Assembly (NCBI RefSeq): GCF_040371755.1
Contig: NZ_BAABWE010000006.1
Location: 62,001-126,000, forward strand
Origin: Bermanella sp040371755
GTDB taxonomy: Bacteria > Pseudomonadota > Gammaproteobacteria > Pseudomonadales > Oceanobacteraceae
DNA: 64,000 nucleotides
Reading direction: 5' to 3'
Shown here piece by piece: positions 52,088-60,607 of this stretch. The notes beneath the pieces are model-generated. The model ran no database searches and was not told the DNA's origin. It saw only the letters and a program-made list of their open reading frames with translations. Positions within the stretch are counted from its first letter, which is position 1. Every line of letters starts with the position of its first letter. The translations under genes were made by a program, and so were the position numbers.

Positions 52088-55018
52088 ATGAAACGCAATA
52101 TTTTGGCTGGCGTAATTGCCGCCATCACGGCCTCGGGGGCATACGCAGGTGAAGCGGTCTTTTATGTAACAGACCAAGGTAAGCCAGTAGATACGCTATC
52201 CATCATTGTTGATGGAGATAAAAAATTAGTGGGTAAAAATGGTGTTGCTATTTTTGAGTTAGGCGGTGGCAAGCACCAAGTTGAATTAAGTGAATTTGGC
52301 GAATGGGCTGGCGAGTTCGAATTTGATGCTAATGCAACTCAAAATGCAGAAATCAAAGTAGATATGATTGCAGGAGAGGCTATTCCTGAGATTAATGTAT
52401 ATACCCCCGGCCAAGAAGAGCAAGTGGTGGTAGGGCAAGTTGCTGGTTATATCGAATCTGACGAAACCGGTGGCGGCGTTGAAGGTGCGCGCATTTCAGT
52501 TGAAGGGCAAGAAATATCCGTTAACACTAATGGTGAAGGGTATTTTGAGTTAGAACTTCCTCGTGGTGAATATGACTTACGCATTGCACACCCATCTTAT
52601 GGGAACCGTGATGTAAAAGCGTTAAGAATACTGGGTAATAGCAGTACAACTTTAAACCTAAATATGAGTTTAAGTGGTGACAGTGCTATTGAGGAAGTCG
52701 TAGCTGTAGGAACTTATGTTCCAAACTCAGCAACGGCTCAGCAGCGTGATTCTAGTGCGGTATTAAGTGCTATTGGATCAGAACAAATGGCTCGTTTTGG
52801 GGATTCAAATGCGGCGTCAGCACTTAAGCGTGTGGCTGGGGTTTCGTTGATTGGAGGGCAATACGCAGTCGTGCGAGGCTTAAAAGGTCGATATATATCA
52901 TCAACTTTAAATGGCTTAGGTATGCCGAGTACAGACCCAATGCGTCGTGATGTGCCGCTGGATCTATTTCCAGCTAGTGTTCTAGGTGGGATTGAGATTC
53001 AGAAAAGTTATACGCCAGATCTTCCGGGTGACACTACTGGTGGCTCAATCAGAATGAAAACAAAAGGGTTACCAGATGATGATAGTAGTAAAATATCTGT
53101 ATCAGTTGGTTTTAACTCCCAAGTAACGGGTAAAGATATATTATCTTATGAAGGTAGCGGTACTGATTTTATTGGTATTGATGATGGTGCTCGTGAAGTG
53201 CCAAGCAGCATCGAATCTTCAACGAACGGTGGCACGTCGGCTAGTTCATTAAGCACTGCACAAAGAAAAGATTTATTGGGTGAGTTTGAGCATTCTTATA
53301 ACACTAAGGATGTAACGGCGATGCCAAATATGGGTATTTCGTATTCATTTGGTCATGCATCAGATGATGGTTTATCCCATTATGCTGCGGTGGAATATAA
53401 AAGTAAGTGGTCGACACGTGAAAACGCAAGCATTCATGATACCTCTGGTGACTTTGATTACGAAAGAACAAAATTCAATGTGGACCTTACTGGTTATTTA
53501 GTTGCAGGTAAGCAAGGTTATGACGGTAGTGAATATTTAAGTAAAACAATATTTTTGCGTAAAACAGATGATACAACTCGTCAAACTGTGGGAATTGATT
53601 CTGAAGATGTATCGGTTGATAAAACTACTTTGCAGTGGGTAGAGCGACAGTTTATTTCACAACAGTTTAGTGGCAACGTTTTACTTAATGAAGCTCACAC
53701 TTTAGATGTGCGTGCAGGATTATCTCATACAAGTCGTTATGAGCCAGATCGTCGAACGTATCAGTATCGAAACGATGTATTAGCGCCGTATTCTCTGGAA
53801 AGACGTTTTTCTGATTTATCTGAAATTAGTTTAGATGCTGGTTTGGATCATACATATGAATCCATGATGGATACTGGTGATTTATTGATTATCAAAACAG
53901 GTCTTTTGATTAGTAAAAAAGATCGTGATTTGAGCTTGTCTCGATATGCAATTGGCGGTGATGCGGGTTCTGCAGATTTAACAGCAGATTTAGACGCTGT
54001 TTTGCAAACTACTGGGAATGACTTCTTTTTAAATGTAAATACTTCTAAAACTGATGGTTATGAAGCAACTGATTCCATGCTGGCCATTTATCAGTCTTAT
54101 GAATACTCATTAGGAGAAGATTGGGTGTTTTTGGCTGGTGCACGTATGGAGAGTGCTTCACAAGAATTAACGTATCCTGAAAAAGTATCGGCAAATAACT
54201 CTTTAGATAGTGATGAGATACTGCCGGTGATATCTGCAACATGGAAACCTTTAGAAGAGTGGCAATTTAGGGTGGGTGTTTCAAATACGTTAGCACGCCC
54301 AGGACTAACTGAATTATCGCAGTCTTCATCATTTGATCCTGAAACAGATGAGCAGATGTTTGGTAATCCAGATTTAGAAATTTCAAATATTACTAACTTA
54401 GATTTTAGATCTGAATATTATATTAGTGATTCAGAAAGTATTTCTTTTGCAGTATTTAACAAATCAATCGATCAACCAATCGAAAAAACATTACCTGATT
54501 CATCAGGTGGTGCTGAAGGTTATACTTATAAAAATTCAAAAACTGCTAACCTAGTAGGATTAGAATTAGATTTTCGTGTAGATCTTATTGATACAGATGA
54601 TTACAGTGGATTTGTATCAGGGAATTTTGCATATGTAGATTCAGAAGTAACACTTGATGACCGTGCAGCTACGTTAGAAGGAGTTGATCGTCGTGAACTA
54701 CAAGGCCAATCTGATACGTTAGCGAATATTCAATTTGGTGTAGACCATTTAGCTACTGCGCAAACCTTTACCATACTATTGAATTCTTTCAGTGATCGAA
54801 TAGATAAGGTCTCTCGTGGAGCGTTAGCGAATGAGTATGAAAAAGGCCGAATGATTCTAGATGTCGTATACAAGTGGGATGTTACGGACAATTTAACAGT
54901 TAAAGGGAAAATTAATAACTTAACAAATGAAAAAGTTCAATATACTCAAAATAATAAAGTGATTGAAAGTTATGAAGAGGGAATTGATGCCAGTTTTGGT
55001 GTTGATTATATATTTTAA
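52088..55018 (+). CDS. TonB-dependent outer-membrane receptor
   Basis: The 976-residue protein has a signal peptide (cut near ASGAYA). An extra N-terminal region follows (about 23-200) that includes a carboxypeptidase-regulatory-like beta-sandwich (VEGARISVEGQEISVNTNGEG). Next are a TonB-box-like IEEVVAVGT (about 202-210), a plug (ALKRVAGVSLIGGQYAVVRG; GGIEIQKSYTPDLPGDTTGG) and a long barrel ending in SFGVDYIF. It would import a large or scarce nutrient using the TonB system encoded downstream. A PhoB-box-like promoter suggests a phosphate-related substrate. RBS GGAG lies 6 bases upstream of the ATG. Confidence 0.9.
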   Translation: MKRNILAGVIAAITASGAYAGEAVFYVTDQGKPVDTLSIIVDGDKKLVGKNGVAIFELGGGKHQVELSEFGEWAGEFEFDANATQNAEIKVDMIAGEAIPEINVYTPGQEEQVVVGQVAGYIESDETGGGVEGARISVEGQEISVNTNGEGYFELELPRGEYDLRIAHPSYGNRDVKALRILGNSSTTLNLNMSLSGDSAIEEVVAVGTYVPNSATAQQRDSSAVLSAIGSEQMARFGDSNAASALKRVAGVSLIGGQYAVVRGLKGRYISSTLNGLGMPSTDPMRRDVPLDLFPASVLGGIEIQKSYTPDLPGDTTGGSIRMKTKGLPDDDSSKISVSVGFNSQVTGKDILSYEGSGTDFIGIDDGAREVPSSIESSTNGGTSASSLSTAQRKDLLGEFEHSYNTKDVTAMPNMGISYSFGHASDDGLSHYAAVEYKSKWSTRENASIHDTSGDFDYERTKFNVDLTGYLVAGKQGYDGSEYLSKTIFLRKTDDTTRQTVGIDSEDVSVDKTTLQWVERQFISQQFSGNVLLNEAHTLDVRAGLSHTSRYEPDRRTYQYRNDVLAPYSLERRFSDLSEISLDAGLDHTYESMMDTGDLLIIKTGLLISKKDRDLSLSRYAIGGDAGSADLTADLDAVLQTTGNDFFLNVNTSKTDGYEATDSMLAIYQSYEYSLGEDWVFLAGARMESASQELTYPEKVSANNSLDSDEILPVISATWKPLEEWQFRVGVSNTLARPGLTELSQSSSFDPETDEQMFGNPDLEISNITNLDFRSEYYISDSESISFAVFNKSIDQPIEKTLPDSSGGAEGYTYKNSKTANLVGLELDFRVDLIDTDDYSGFVSGNFAYVDSEVTLDDRAATLEGVDRRELQGQSDTLANIQFGVDHLATAQTFTILLNSFSDRIDKVSRGALANEYEKGRMILDVVYKWDVTDNLTVKGKINNLTNEKVQYTQNNKVIESYEEGIDASFGVDYIF

Positions 55019-55034
55019 TTTTTTCATATAGTTG

Positions 55035-55071
55035 CGTAAAAAAGGCTAGATAATATCTAGCCTTTTTTTTT
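55035..55071 (+). terminator. Terminator after the TonB-dependent receptor
   Basis: GGCTAGATA and TATCTAGCC, flanked by A and T runs, form a stem ending in nine T residues, 20 bases after the receptor's stop. The lipoprotein gene is therefore a separate transcription unit. Confidence 0.93.
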
Positions 55072-55086
55072 CAATTAAAATTAATA

Positions 55087-55119
55087 CTTAACAAAACTGT
55101 CATAAATATTCGTTAGTTT
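55087..55119 (+). promoter_or_regulatory. PhoB-box-like promoter of the lipoprotein gene
   Basis: CTTAACA (55087-55093) and TGTCATA (55098-55104) are 11 bases apart, and TAGTTT (55114-55119) stands 16 bases after the second half-site, the same geometry as upstream of the receptor and of the DUF3450 operon. The first half-site is weaker here. Confidence 0.55.
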
Positions 55120-55168
55120 ACATACACCGATTTAATCTTGGTTCAATTTTAAAGTCAGAGGACTTAAT

Positions 55169-56590
55169 ATGAAAAAGCAAAACCTTTTGGCAACGGCCAT
55201 CCTAGGTGCCACTCTAGTAGGTTGTGGTAGTGATAGCGATTCTAAGGATCCAAAAGATCTTTCTTTTGCTACTTGTAATGAAGAAACTAAAATTTGTACC
55301 CTAGAAGGTACAATGACAGAAAACTACACACTAACGGCTGATTATGAATACCGTTTATCTGGTGTTTTACAAGTTGGTGAAGGTAATGAGACATTGGCTA
55401 CTGCTGATGATGTTGCTGCAGCTAAAGACGCTGGTGTAACACTAACAATTGAACCTGGTGTTCACGTACGTGCTAACTCTGACGGTGTGCTGCTAGTGAC
55501 TCGTGGTTCTAAATTAATGGCTGAAGGTACTGCTGCTGATCCAATTACTTTTTCTTCTAAGCAAGATGATGATTTCGATGGCCTAGGTGAGTGGGGCGGT
55601 GTTGTTGTTCAAGGTTTTGCACCACAATACGGTGCTGGTAATACAGGTATCTGTGGTACTGAAGTATGTAACGTTGAAGGCGAAGGCGGCGATTTCATTC
55701 GTATGTTCGGCGGAATTGATGCAGCAGATAACAGTGGTGTAATCAAATACGTTCGTATTGCTGAAGCAGGTAAAGTTGCAGGTCCTAACAAAGAAATTAA
55801 TGGCTTAACTCTAATGGGCGTTGGTCACGGTACTGTAATTGATTATGTTCAAGTACACGGTAACCTAGATGACGGTATTGAGTGGTTTGGTGGCACTGTA
55901 AACGTGACTCACGCTGTTTTAACCAACAACGATGATGATGCGATTGATTTTGATGAAGGCTACAAAGGCAACATTCAATACGCTATTGTTGTTCAAAATC
56001 AAGATGCTGAAGCGACTCCAGTTGGCTCGAATGATCCTCGCGGTATCGAAGCTAACTCTTCAGATGAAGACTTTGTTCCACAAACAGACGCAACTTTAGC
56101 TAATATCACTGTAGTGAATGGCCCAATCGCTGATGGCGAGCCTGGTATTCGTCTGCGTGGTTCTGTAAACGTTGAGCTTGTAAACTCTGTTGTTGCTGCT
56201 GATGCACTAAACAATGGTTGTATCCGTATTGATGATTCGGATCACGACGGTGATAGCAAATTATCTGATGGTTCTAGTAATCCTAATGCCACTGATAAAA
56301 TCGATACACCAATTCACCTAGTTAACGTAATTGCTTCTGGTTGTGACACTACCTTCCCTAAATCTGACCCTGAATCTCAAAGCGGTTTAGTTGAAGAAGT
56401 AGCAACTTTTGATACTGCTTGGGCTCTAACAAATACATCTGCAACTTTATCTTCTGCGCCTACTATTAATGCAGTAGATAACGGTTCTGGTTTTACTTTT
56501 GAAGCCACTACTTATATCGGTGCAGTTGAGCCGGGCACTGCAGCAGCTTCTGCTTGGTATGCAGGTTGGATTATCGAAGGTTCTTTATAG
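55169..56590 (+). CDS. Outer-membrane lipoprotein with right-handed beta-helix-like repeats
   Basis: The 473-residue protein has a lipoprotein signal (ILGATLVGCGSDSDSK, lipobox LVGC at about residue 18). The mature part resembles a parallel beta-helix: LTIEPGVHVRANSDGVLLV, PITFSSKQ, GEWGGVVVQGFAP, GLTLMGVGHGTVIDYVQVHGNLDDGIEWFGGTVNV, then DDDAIDFDEGYKGN. These asparagine/aspartate-rich turns may bind calcium. It lies between a TonB-dependent receptor and a TonB operon and shares their promoter motif, so a substrate-capture partner of the receptor is inferred. The RBS is AGAGGA. No enzymatic motif is recognised. Confidence 0.7.
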   Translation: MKKQNLLATAILGATLVGCGSDSDSKDPKDLSFATCNEETKICTLEGTMTENYTLTADYEYRLSGVLQVGEGNETLATADDVAAAKDAGVTLTIEPGVHVRANSDGVLLVTRGSKLMAEGTAADPITFSSKQDDDFDGLGEWGGVVVQGFAPQYGAGNTGICGTEVCNVEGEGGDFIRMFGGIDAADNSGVIKYVRIAEAGKVAGPNKEINGLTLMGVGHGTVIDYVQVHGNLDDGIEWFGGTVNVTHAVLTNNDDDAIDFDEGYKGNIQYAIVVQNQDAEATPVGSNDPRGIEANSSDEDFVPQTDATLANITVVNGPIADGEPGIRLRGSVNVELVNSVVAADALNNGCIRIDDSDHDGDSKLSDGSSNPNATDKIDTPIHLVNVIASGCDTTFPKSDPESQSGLVEEVATFDTAWALTNTSATLSSAPTINAVDNGSGFTFEATTYIGAVEPGTAAASAWYAGWIIEGSL

Positions 56591-56621
56591 ATTAGTAATC
56601 TAAATTAAATCTTCGATTCAA

Positions 56622-56653
56622 TAAAAAACGGCGCCTTAGGGTGCCGTTTTTTA
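56622..56653 (+). terminator. Terminator after the lipoprotein gene
   Basis: AAAACGGCGCC and GGTGCCGTTTT pair around TTAG (one G-T pair) and end in TTTTTTATT, about 35 bases after the stop. Confidence 0.92.
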
Positions 56654-56738
56654 TTGCGTAAATATAATAATGTTTCAAAATTATTACACTGTAATATTTA
56701 ATACATAAATCTGAAAATTCTCTGCAATCTGTTTGTCA

Positions 56739-56771
56739 TGTAACAAGCCTGTCATAAATTAAGCGTATCTT
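56739..56771 (+). promoter_or_regulatory. PhoB-box-like promoter of the DUF3450-ttpC-exbBD-tonB operon
   Basis: TGTAACA (56739-56745) and TGTCATA (56750-56756) are 11 bases apart, and TATCTT (56766-56771) follows at 16 bases. The 23-base stretch from 56734 differs little from that before the receptor gene, including the extra upstream TGTCAT. Confidence 0.65.
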
Positions 56772-56833
56772 CCCACCTGTCATTGAATACTCATGTTCCC
56801 TTATAGGAACTCATTATTAACAGGAAATATTGT

Positions 56834-57619
56834 ATGCCGTTTAACAATAAAGCGAGCTCACTGTTAGCAAGCGCATTCCTAGCTGTAGGTGTGATGAACA
56901 CACAAGCAGCGGATTTAGATCAGGCAATCAACAAGGGCGTAGACCGCGTTGGTAAGGCACAAAGCTCACAGGTAAAAATTGATAAAGTTGACGACAGCAT
57001 TCGTTCAACTGAAAGAGAATACCGTGGAGTTATTAAAGAAGTTGAAGGCCTAAAAGTGTATATCCAGCAACTTGATAAGCAGTTGTCTGCTCAAGATCAA
57101 GAGCTAATCAAAATTGAAGATAGTATTCGTCAGGTTACCTTAATTGAGCGTCAAATTACGCCCCTTATGTTACGTATGATTGATGCAATTGATCAATTTG
57201 TTCAAGCCGATATTCCTTTCTTAATTGATCAGCGTGCTGATCGTGTGGCTAGCTTGAAAGACTTGATGGGGCGCTCGGATGTGACTGTAGCCGAAAAATA
57301 CCGCAAAGTGATGGAAGCCTATCAAACCGAAATTGATTATGGTCGTACTATTGAGTCATATCGAGGGGATGTCGCTATTGATGGTGCTGAGCGCGAAGTA
57401 GATTTTTTACGTACAGGTCGTATTTCGTTAGTGTATCAAACTTTGGATGGCCAGAAATTTGGCACATGGAATACACAAACAAAACAATTTGAAGAGCTTG
57501 ATTCAGCTTACAAAAGTAAAGTTATGATGGGTATTCGTATTGCTCGAGAACAAGCGGCGCCATCATTAATAAAAGTGCCAGTAGCTGCGCCAGTGGCCAC
57601 TTTAGCGGAGGCAAAATAA
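56834..57619 (+). CDS. DUF3450 family periplasmic coiled-coil protein
   Basis: The 261-residue protein has a signal peptide (ending about NTQA) and a long coiled coil (about residues 45-110: SIRSTEREYRGVIKEVEG and onward). Then come DIPFLIDQRADRVASLKDLM and LRTGRISLVYQTLDGQKFGTW, typical of DUF3450 proteins that accompany TtpC-type TonB systems. It likely acts in the periplasm as an accessory of the energy-transducing complex. It overlaps ttpC by 1 base (TAATG) and heads a six-gene operon. Confidence 0.85.
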   Translation: MPFNNKASSLLASAFLAVGVMNTQAADLDQAINKGVDRVGKAQSSQVKIDKVDDSIRSTEREYRGVIKEVEGLKVYIQQLDKQLSAQDQELIKIEDSIRQVTLIERQITPLMLRMIDAIDQFVQADIPFLIDQRADRVASLKDLMGRSDVTVAEKYRKVMEAYQTEIDYGRTIESYRGDVAIDGAEREVDFLRTGRISLVYQTLDGQKFGTWNTQTKQFEELDSAYKSKVMMGIRIAREQAAPSLIKVPVAAPVATLAEAK

Positions 57620-58998
57620 TGAATTTTAAACAGGTATTAACGGCAACTACCGTATTGTTTTCATTAGCACTGCCAACTCAGGCAGCACAAACCAATTCAT
57701 TAGATATGAATGCATTACTTAACTTGGTTAAAGAAGGTCAAGCTCGTGATGATGCTGAGTTTCAATCTCGTATGCAGCGTTTTAAAACGGCCAAGTACGA
57801 TCAAGAAAACCTGTTAAATACGGCGGTAAATAAGAGAACGGAACTAGAAAGTGAAAGTGCGAAAAAAGAAAAGCAATACACATTAAACGAAGAAAGCATT
57901 TCAACGGCTCAAGAGCGCCTGAATAACCGATTAGGCTCGTTAAAAGAAATGTTTGGTGTTTTGCAGCAAGTTGCCGGAGATACCAAGGGTGTATTTGAAG
58001 GATCTGTTGTTAGTTCTCAGGTGCCTAACCGTGAAGCCTTTCTTACTGATCTTATTAAAGTAGCAGGTTCATCTTCTGAGTTACCAAGTGTGGCTAATTT
58101 AGAAACCCTTTGGTTTGAAATGCAAAGAGAGATGACATTAACAGGTGATGTTGCTCAGTATAATGCAGATGTTGTACTACCAAGCGGTGAAACAGTTAAT
58201 AAATCGGTAGTGCGAATTGGCGGGTTTAATGTTGTTTCACAAGGAAACTATTTGGTTTGGGATGTAGAAGCCAAAAAACTTGTTGAACTAGAAGTTCAAC
58301 CCGGCTCTCGTTATAACGGACCGGCTGCTGATTTAGAGTCTTCAAGTTCAGCGGTTAATGGTTTTTGGATTGACCCATCTCGTGGTCAGCTACTTAAAAT
58401 AATGGGACAAACAGCGGGCCTTTCTGAGCGTATTCAACAAGGTGGTGTGGTTGGTTATATTATTTTGGCACTTGCCATTATTGGTGTAATGCTCAGTTTA
58501 ATTCGTATGACACTATTAAGTGGTGAATCTAAACGTATTAAGCGTCAAATGGAGAGTGATGAGGCAAACGATAATAATGCATTAGGCCGTGTTATGGGTG
58601 TATATAGTGCAAATGCCCTCGCTGACACTGAGACATTGGAATTACATTTAGGGGAAGCAATCTCCAATGAAATCCCACGTTTAAGCCGTGGTATTAATTG
58701 GATTAAAATTATTTCAGTAGTTGCGCCACTATTAGGATTACTGGGTACTGTTACAGGCATGATTGATGTGTTCGAAACCATGTCATTATTTGGTACTGGT
58801 GACCCTAAACTAATGGCGGGTGGTATTTCACAGGCACTAGTGACAACGGTTTTAGGTTTGGTTGCTGCGATCCCTTGTGTGTTCTTACATACTATGACGA
58901 ACAACAAGAGCCGTGAATTAATTCAAATTCTTCAAGAGCGTGCGACAGGTATTTTGGCTCGTAAAGCAGAACAAGAATACCAAGCAAAGGCGGCTTAA
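57619..58998 (+). CDS. TtpC-like MotA/TolQ/ExbB proton-channel family protein
   Basis: The 459-residue protein has a signal peptide, a periplasmic coiled coil (about 35-125) and a mixed domain up to about residue 270. A C-terminal MotA/TolQ/ExbB module follows, with three membrane segments: YIILALAIIGVMLSLIRM, VVAPLLGLLGTVTGMIDVFETM and ALVTTVLGLVAAIPCVFLH. This is the layout of TtpC, the extra subunit required by TonB2-type systems of vibrios, which extends the complex across the periplasm. It is followed by a normal exbB, so two ExbB-type proteins work in one operon. Confidence 0.85.
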   Translation: MNFKQVLTATTVLFSLALPTQAAQTNSLDMNALLNLVKEGQARDDAEFQSRMQRFKTAKYDQENLLNTAVNKRTELESESAKKEKQYTLNEESISTAQERLNNRLGSLKEMFGVLQQVAGDTKGVFEGSVVSSQVPNREAFLTDLIKVAGSSSELPSVANLETLWFEMQREMTLTGDVAQYNADVVLPSGETVNKSVVRIGGFNVVSQGNYLVWDVEAKKLVELEVQPGSRYNGPAADLESSSSAVNGFWIDPSRGQLLKIMGQTAGLSERIQQGGVVGYIILALAIIGVMLSLIRMTLLSGESKRIKRQMESDEANDNNALGRVMGVYSANALADTETLELHLGEAISNEIPRLSRGINWIKIISVVAPLLGLLGTVTGMIDVFETMSLFGTGDPKLMAGGISQALVTTVLGLVAAIPCVFLHTMTNNKSRELIQILQERATGILARKAEQEYQAKAA

Positions 58999-59001
58999 AT
59001 C

Positions 59002-59526
59002 ATGATGTTTTATGACGCGTACGAACAAGTATATTTATTTACAGAGCGTGGTGGCGATGTAGTTCTAGCCATTCTTGGATTAATTTTCTTGCTCTGGTTG
59101 TTTGTATTAGAGCGCGTTACTTACTTTACCTTTACTCATAAAAACGTTGTTAAAGCAGTCGTCAACGAATGGGAAGCTCGTAAAGAGCGCACCAGTTGGC
59201 AGGCTCACCAAATCCGTTTGGATTTGGTGGCTTCTGTTGATATGGCGTTAGAGACAAATACTCGAACCATTAAAATGATAGTAGGTCTTTGTCCGCTATT
59301 TGGTTTACTAGGTACAGTAACGGGCATGATAGAAGTATTTGATGTGATGGCTTTTATTGGAAATGGCAGCCCTAGAGCGATGGCTTCTGGTATATCAAAA
59401 GCTACGATTCCAACAATGGCGGGTATGGTAGGCGCATTGACAGGCCTGTTTGCACAATCGCTAATTCAGCGTTATACCAAGCGTCAAAAAGCTCACATTG
59501 AAGATAAATTAACGTTTGATCATTAA
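59002..59526 (+). CDS. exbB: Biopolymer transport protein ExbB (TonB2-type)
   Basis: The 174-residue protein has three membrane segments: VVLAILGLIFLLWLFVLERVTYF, then IVGLCPLFGLLGTVTGMIEVFDVMAF, and SKATIPTMAGMVGALTGLFAQS. The T-V-T-G-M motif is diagnostic. ExbB forms the proton channel with ExbD and energises TonB. The shortness matches the ExbB2 class, in contrast to the long TtpC-like protein before it. It starts 3 bases after ttpC. An ATG at 59005 is an equal start candidate. Confidence 0.92.
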   Translation: MMFYDAYEQVYLFTERGGDVVLAILGLIFLLWLFVLERVTYFTFTHKNVVKAVVNEWEARKERTSWQAHQIRLDLVASVDMALETNTRTIKMIVGLCPLFGLLGTVTGMIEVFDVMAFIGNGSPRAMASGISKATIPTMAGMVGALTGLFAQSLIQRYTKRQKAHIEDKLTFDH

Positions 59527-59559
59527 GCAAAAGCTTAATGATGTTTTGAGGAATACATT

Positions 59560-59970
59560 ATGAGACGTGGATTTCAAAATCTGACGCCAGAAGCAGAAGA
59601 GGGTGAGATTGATATTACGCCAATGTTGGACGTAGTTTTCATTATGCTGATCTTTTTTATCGTAACGGCTTCATTTGTTAAAGAATCGGGCATCGAAGTA
59701 AATCGCCCAGACGCAAGTACATCAGCAGCGAAACCTCGTGCCAATATCTTAATTGCCATCAATGAAGGTGGTGAAGTTTGGATTAACAAACGTAAAGTAG
59801 AAGAAAGCCAAGTGCGCGCAAATATCGAACGTCTGCATGCTGAAAACCCGCAAGGTACAGTAGTGGTTCAGGCTGATGAAGAAGCTAAAACCAAAGTACT
59901 GGTTGCGGTAATGGATGCAGCACGTGCAGCAGGTATTTACGATGTGTCACTTGCCACTGAGGAGCCGTAA
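59560..59970 (+). CDS. exbD: Biopolymer transport protein ExbD
   Basis: The 136-residue protein has a short cytoplasmic start (EGEIDITPMLDVVFIMLIFFIVTASF) with the membrane-embedded aspartate of the proton path (D in PMLDVVF), one transmembrane helix and a periplasmic domain ending ARAAGIYDVSLATEEP. Together with ExbB it converts proton flow into motion of TonB. It precedes tonB by 1 base and contains the tonB ribosome-binding site. Confidence 0.94.
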   Translation: MRRGFQNLTPEAEEGEIDITPMLDVVFIMLIFFIVTASFVKESGIEVNRPDASTSAAKPRANILIAINEGGEVWINKRKVEESQVRANIERLHAENPQGTVVVQADEEAKTKVLVAVMDAARAAGIYDVSLATEEP

Positions 59971-59971
59971 T

Positions 59972-60601
59972 ATGTTGAGTGCAGCTCTAAGATTTGGAAT
60001 GGCAATCGCTGCTGCATTGGCTGTGACATTTTCTGTGGCTCTGATGATGCAGGGGTTAATTTCCTCAGGTGGCTCAGTACTACAGAATAATGATTTTGGC
60101 AAATTAGTAGAGTTTGTTCATATTCAGCAAGATGATGAGCTTACAACCAAAAGTCGACAAGTGAAAAAACCACCTACGCCACCAAAAGAACCGCCGAAGC
60201 CTGAGATGCCAAAGCCAGACTTTAATCGCACAAGTAATAATATGGATATAGGCGGTTTAGACATAGCAGCTGACTTAAATGTAGATGCTGGATTGGCGGG
60301 TAGCGGTGGTGACGGTGATTATTTACCAATTGTTAAAGTTGCACCTCAATACCCAAGACGCGCTGCATCTAAGGGGATTGAAGGTTATGTTGTTTTGGAA
60401 TTTTCCGTGAGTAAATTAGGTACCGTAGTGGACCCTAAAGTGATAGAAGCGGATCCGCCAAACATATTTAATCGTGCAGCGATCAATGCGGCGAAAAAAT
60501 TCAAATACAAACCAAAGATTGAAGACGGTGTTGCTGTTGAAGTAAAGGGAATTCGAAATATTATTCGTTTTGAGTTAGATAAAAGCAGTAAGCGTAGGTA
60601 G
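59972..60601 (+). CDS. tonB: TonB energy transducer
   Basis: The 209-residue protein starts at ATG 59972 with GAGGAG 7 bases upstream; an earlier in-frame ATG at 59915 lies inside exbD and is rejected. It has one N-terminal membrane helix (about 9-30), a proline/lysine-rich periplasmic stretch (KKPPTPPKEPPKPEMPKP) and a C-terminal TonB domain (VAPQYPRRAASKGIEGYVVL ... RAAINAAKKFKYKP). It carries energy from ExbBD to the outer-membrane receptor, most likely the one encoded at 52088. Confidence 0.93.
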   Translation: MLSAALRFGMAIAAALAVTFSVALMMQGLISSGGSVLQNNDFGKLVEFVHIQQDDELTTKSRQVKKPPTPPKEPPKPEMPKPDFNRTSNNMDIGGLDIAADLNVDAGLAGSGGDGDYLPIVKVAPQYPRRAASKGIEGYVVLEFSVSKLGTVVDPKVIEADPPNIFNRAAINAAKKFKYKPKIEDGVAVEVKGIRNIIRFELDKSSKRR

Positions 60602-60607
60602 AGAATT

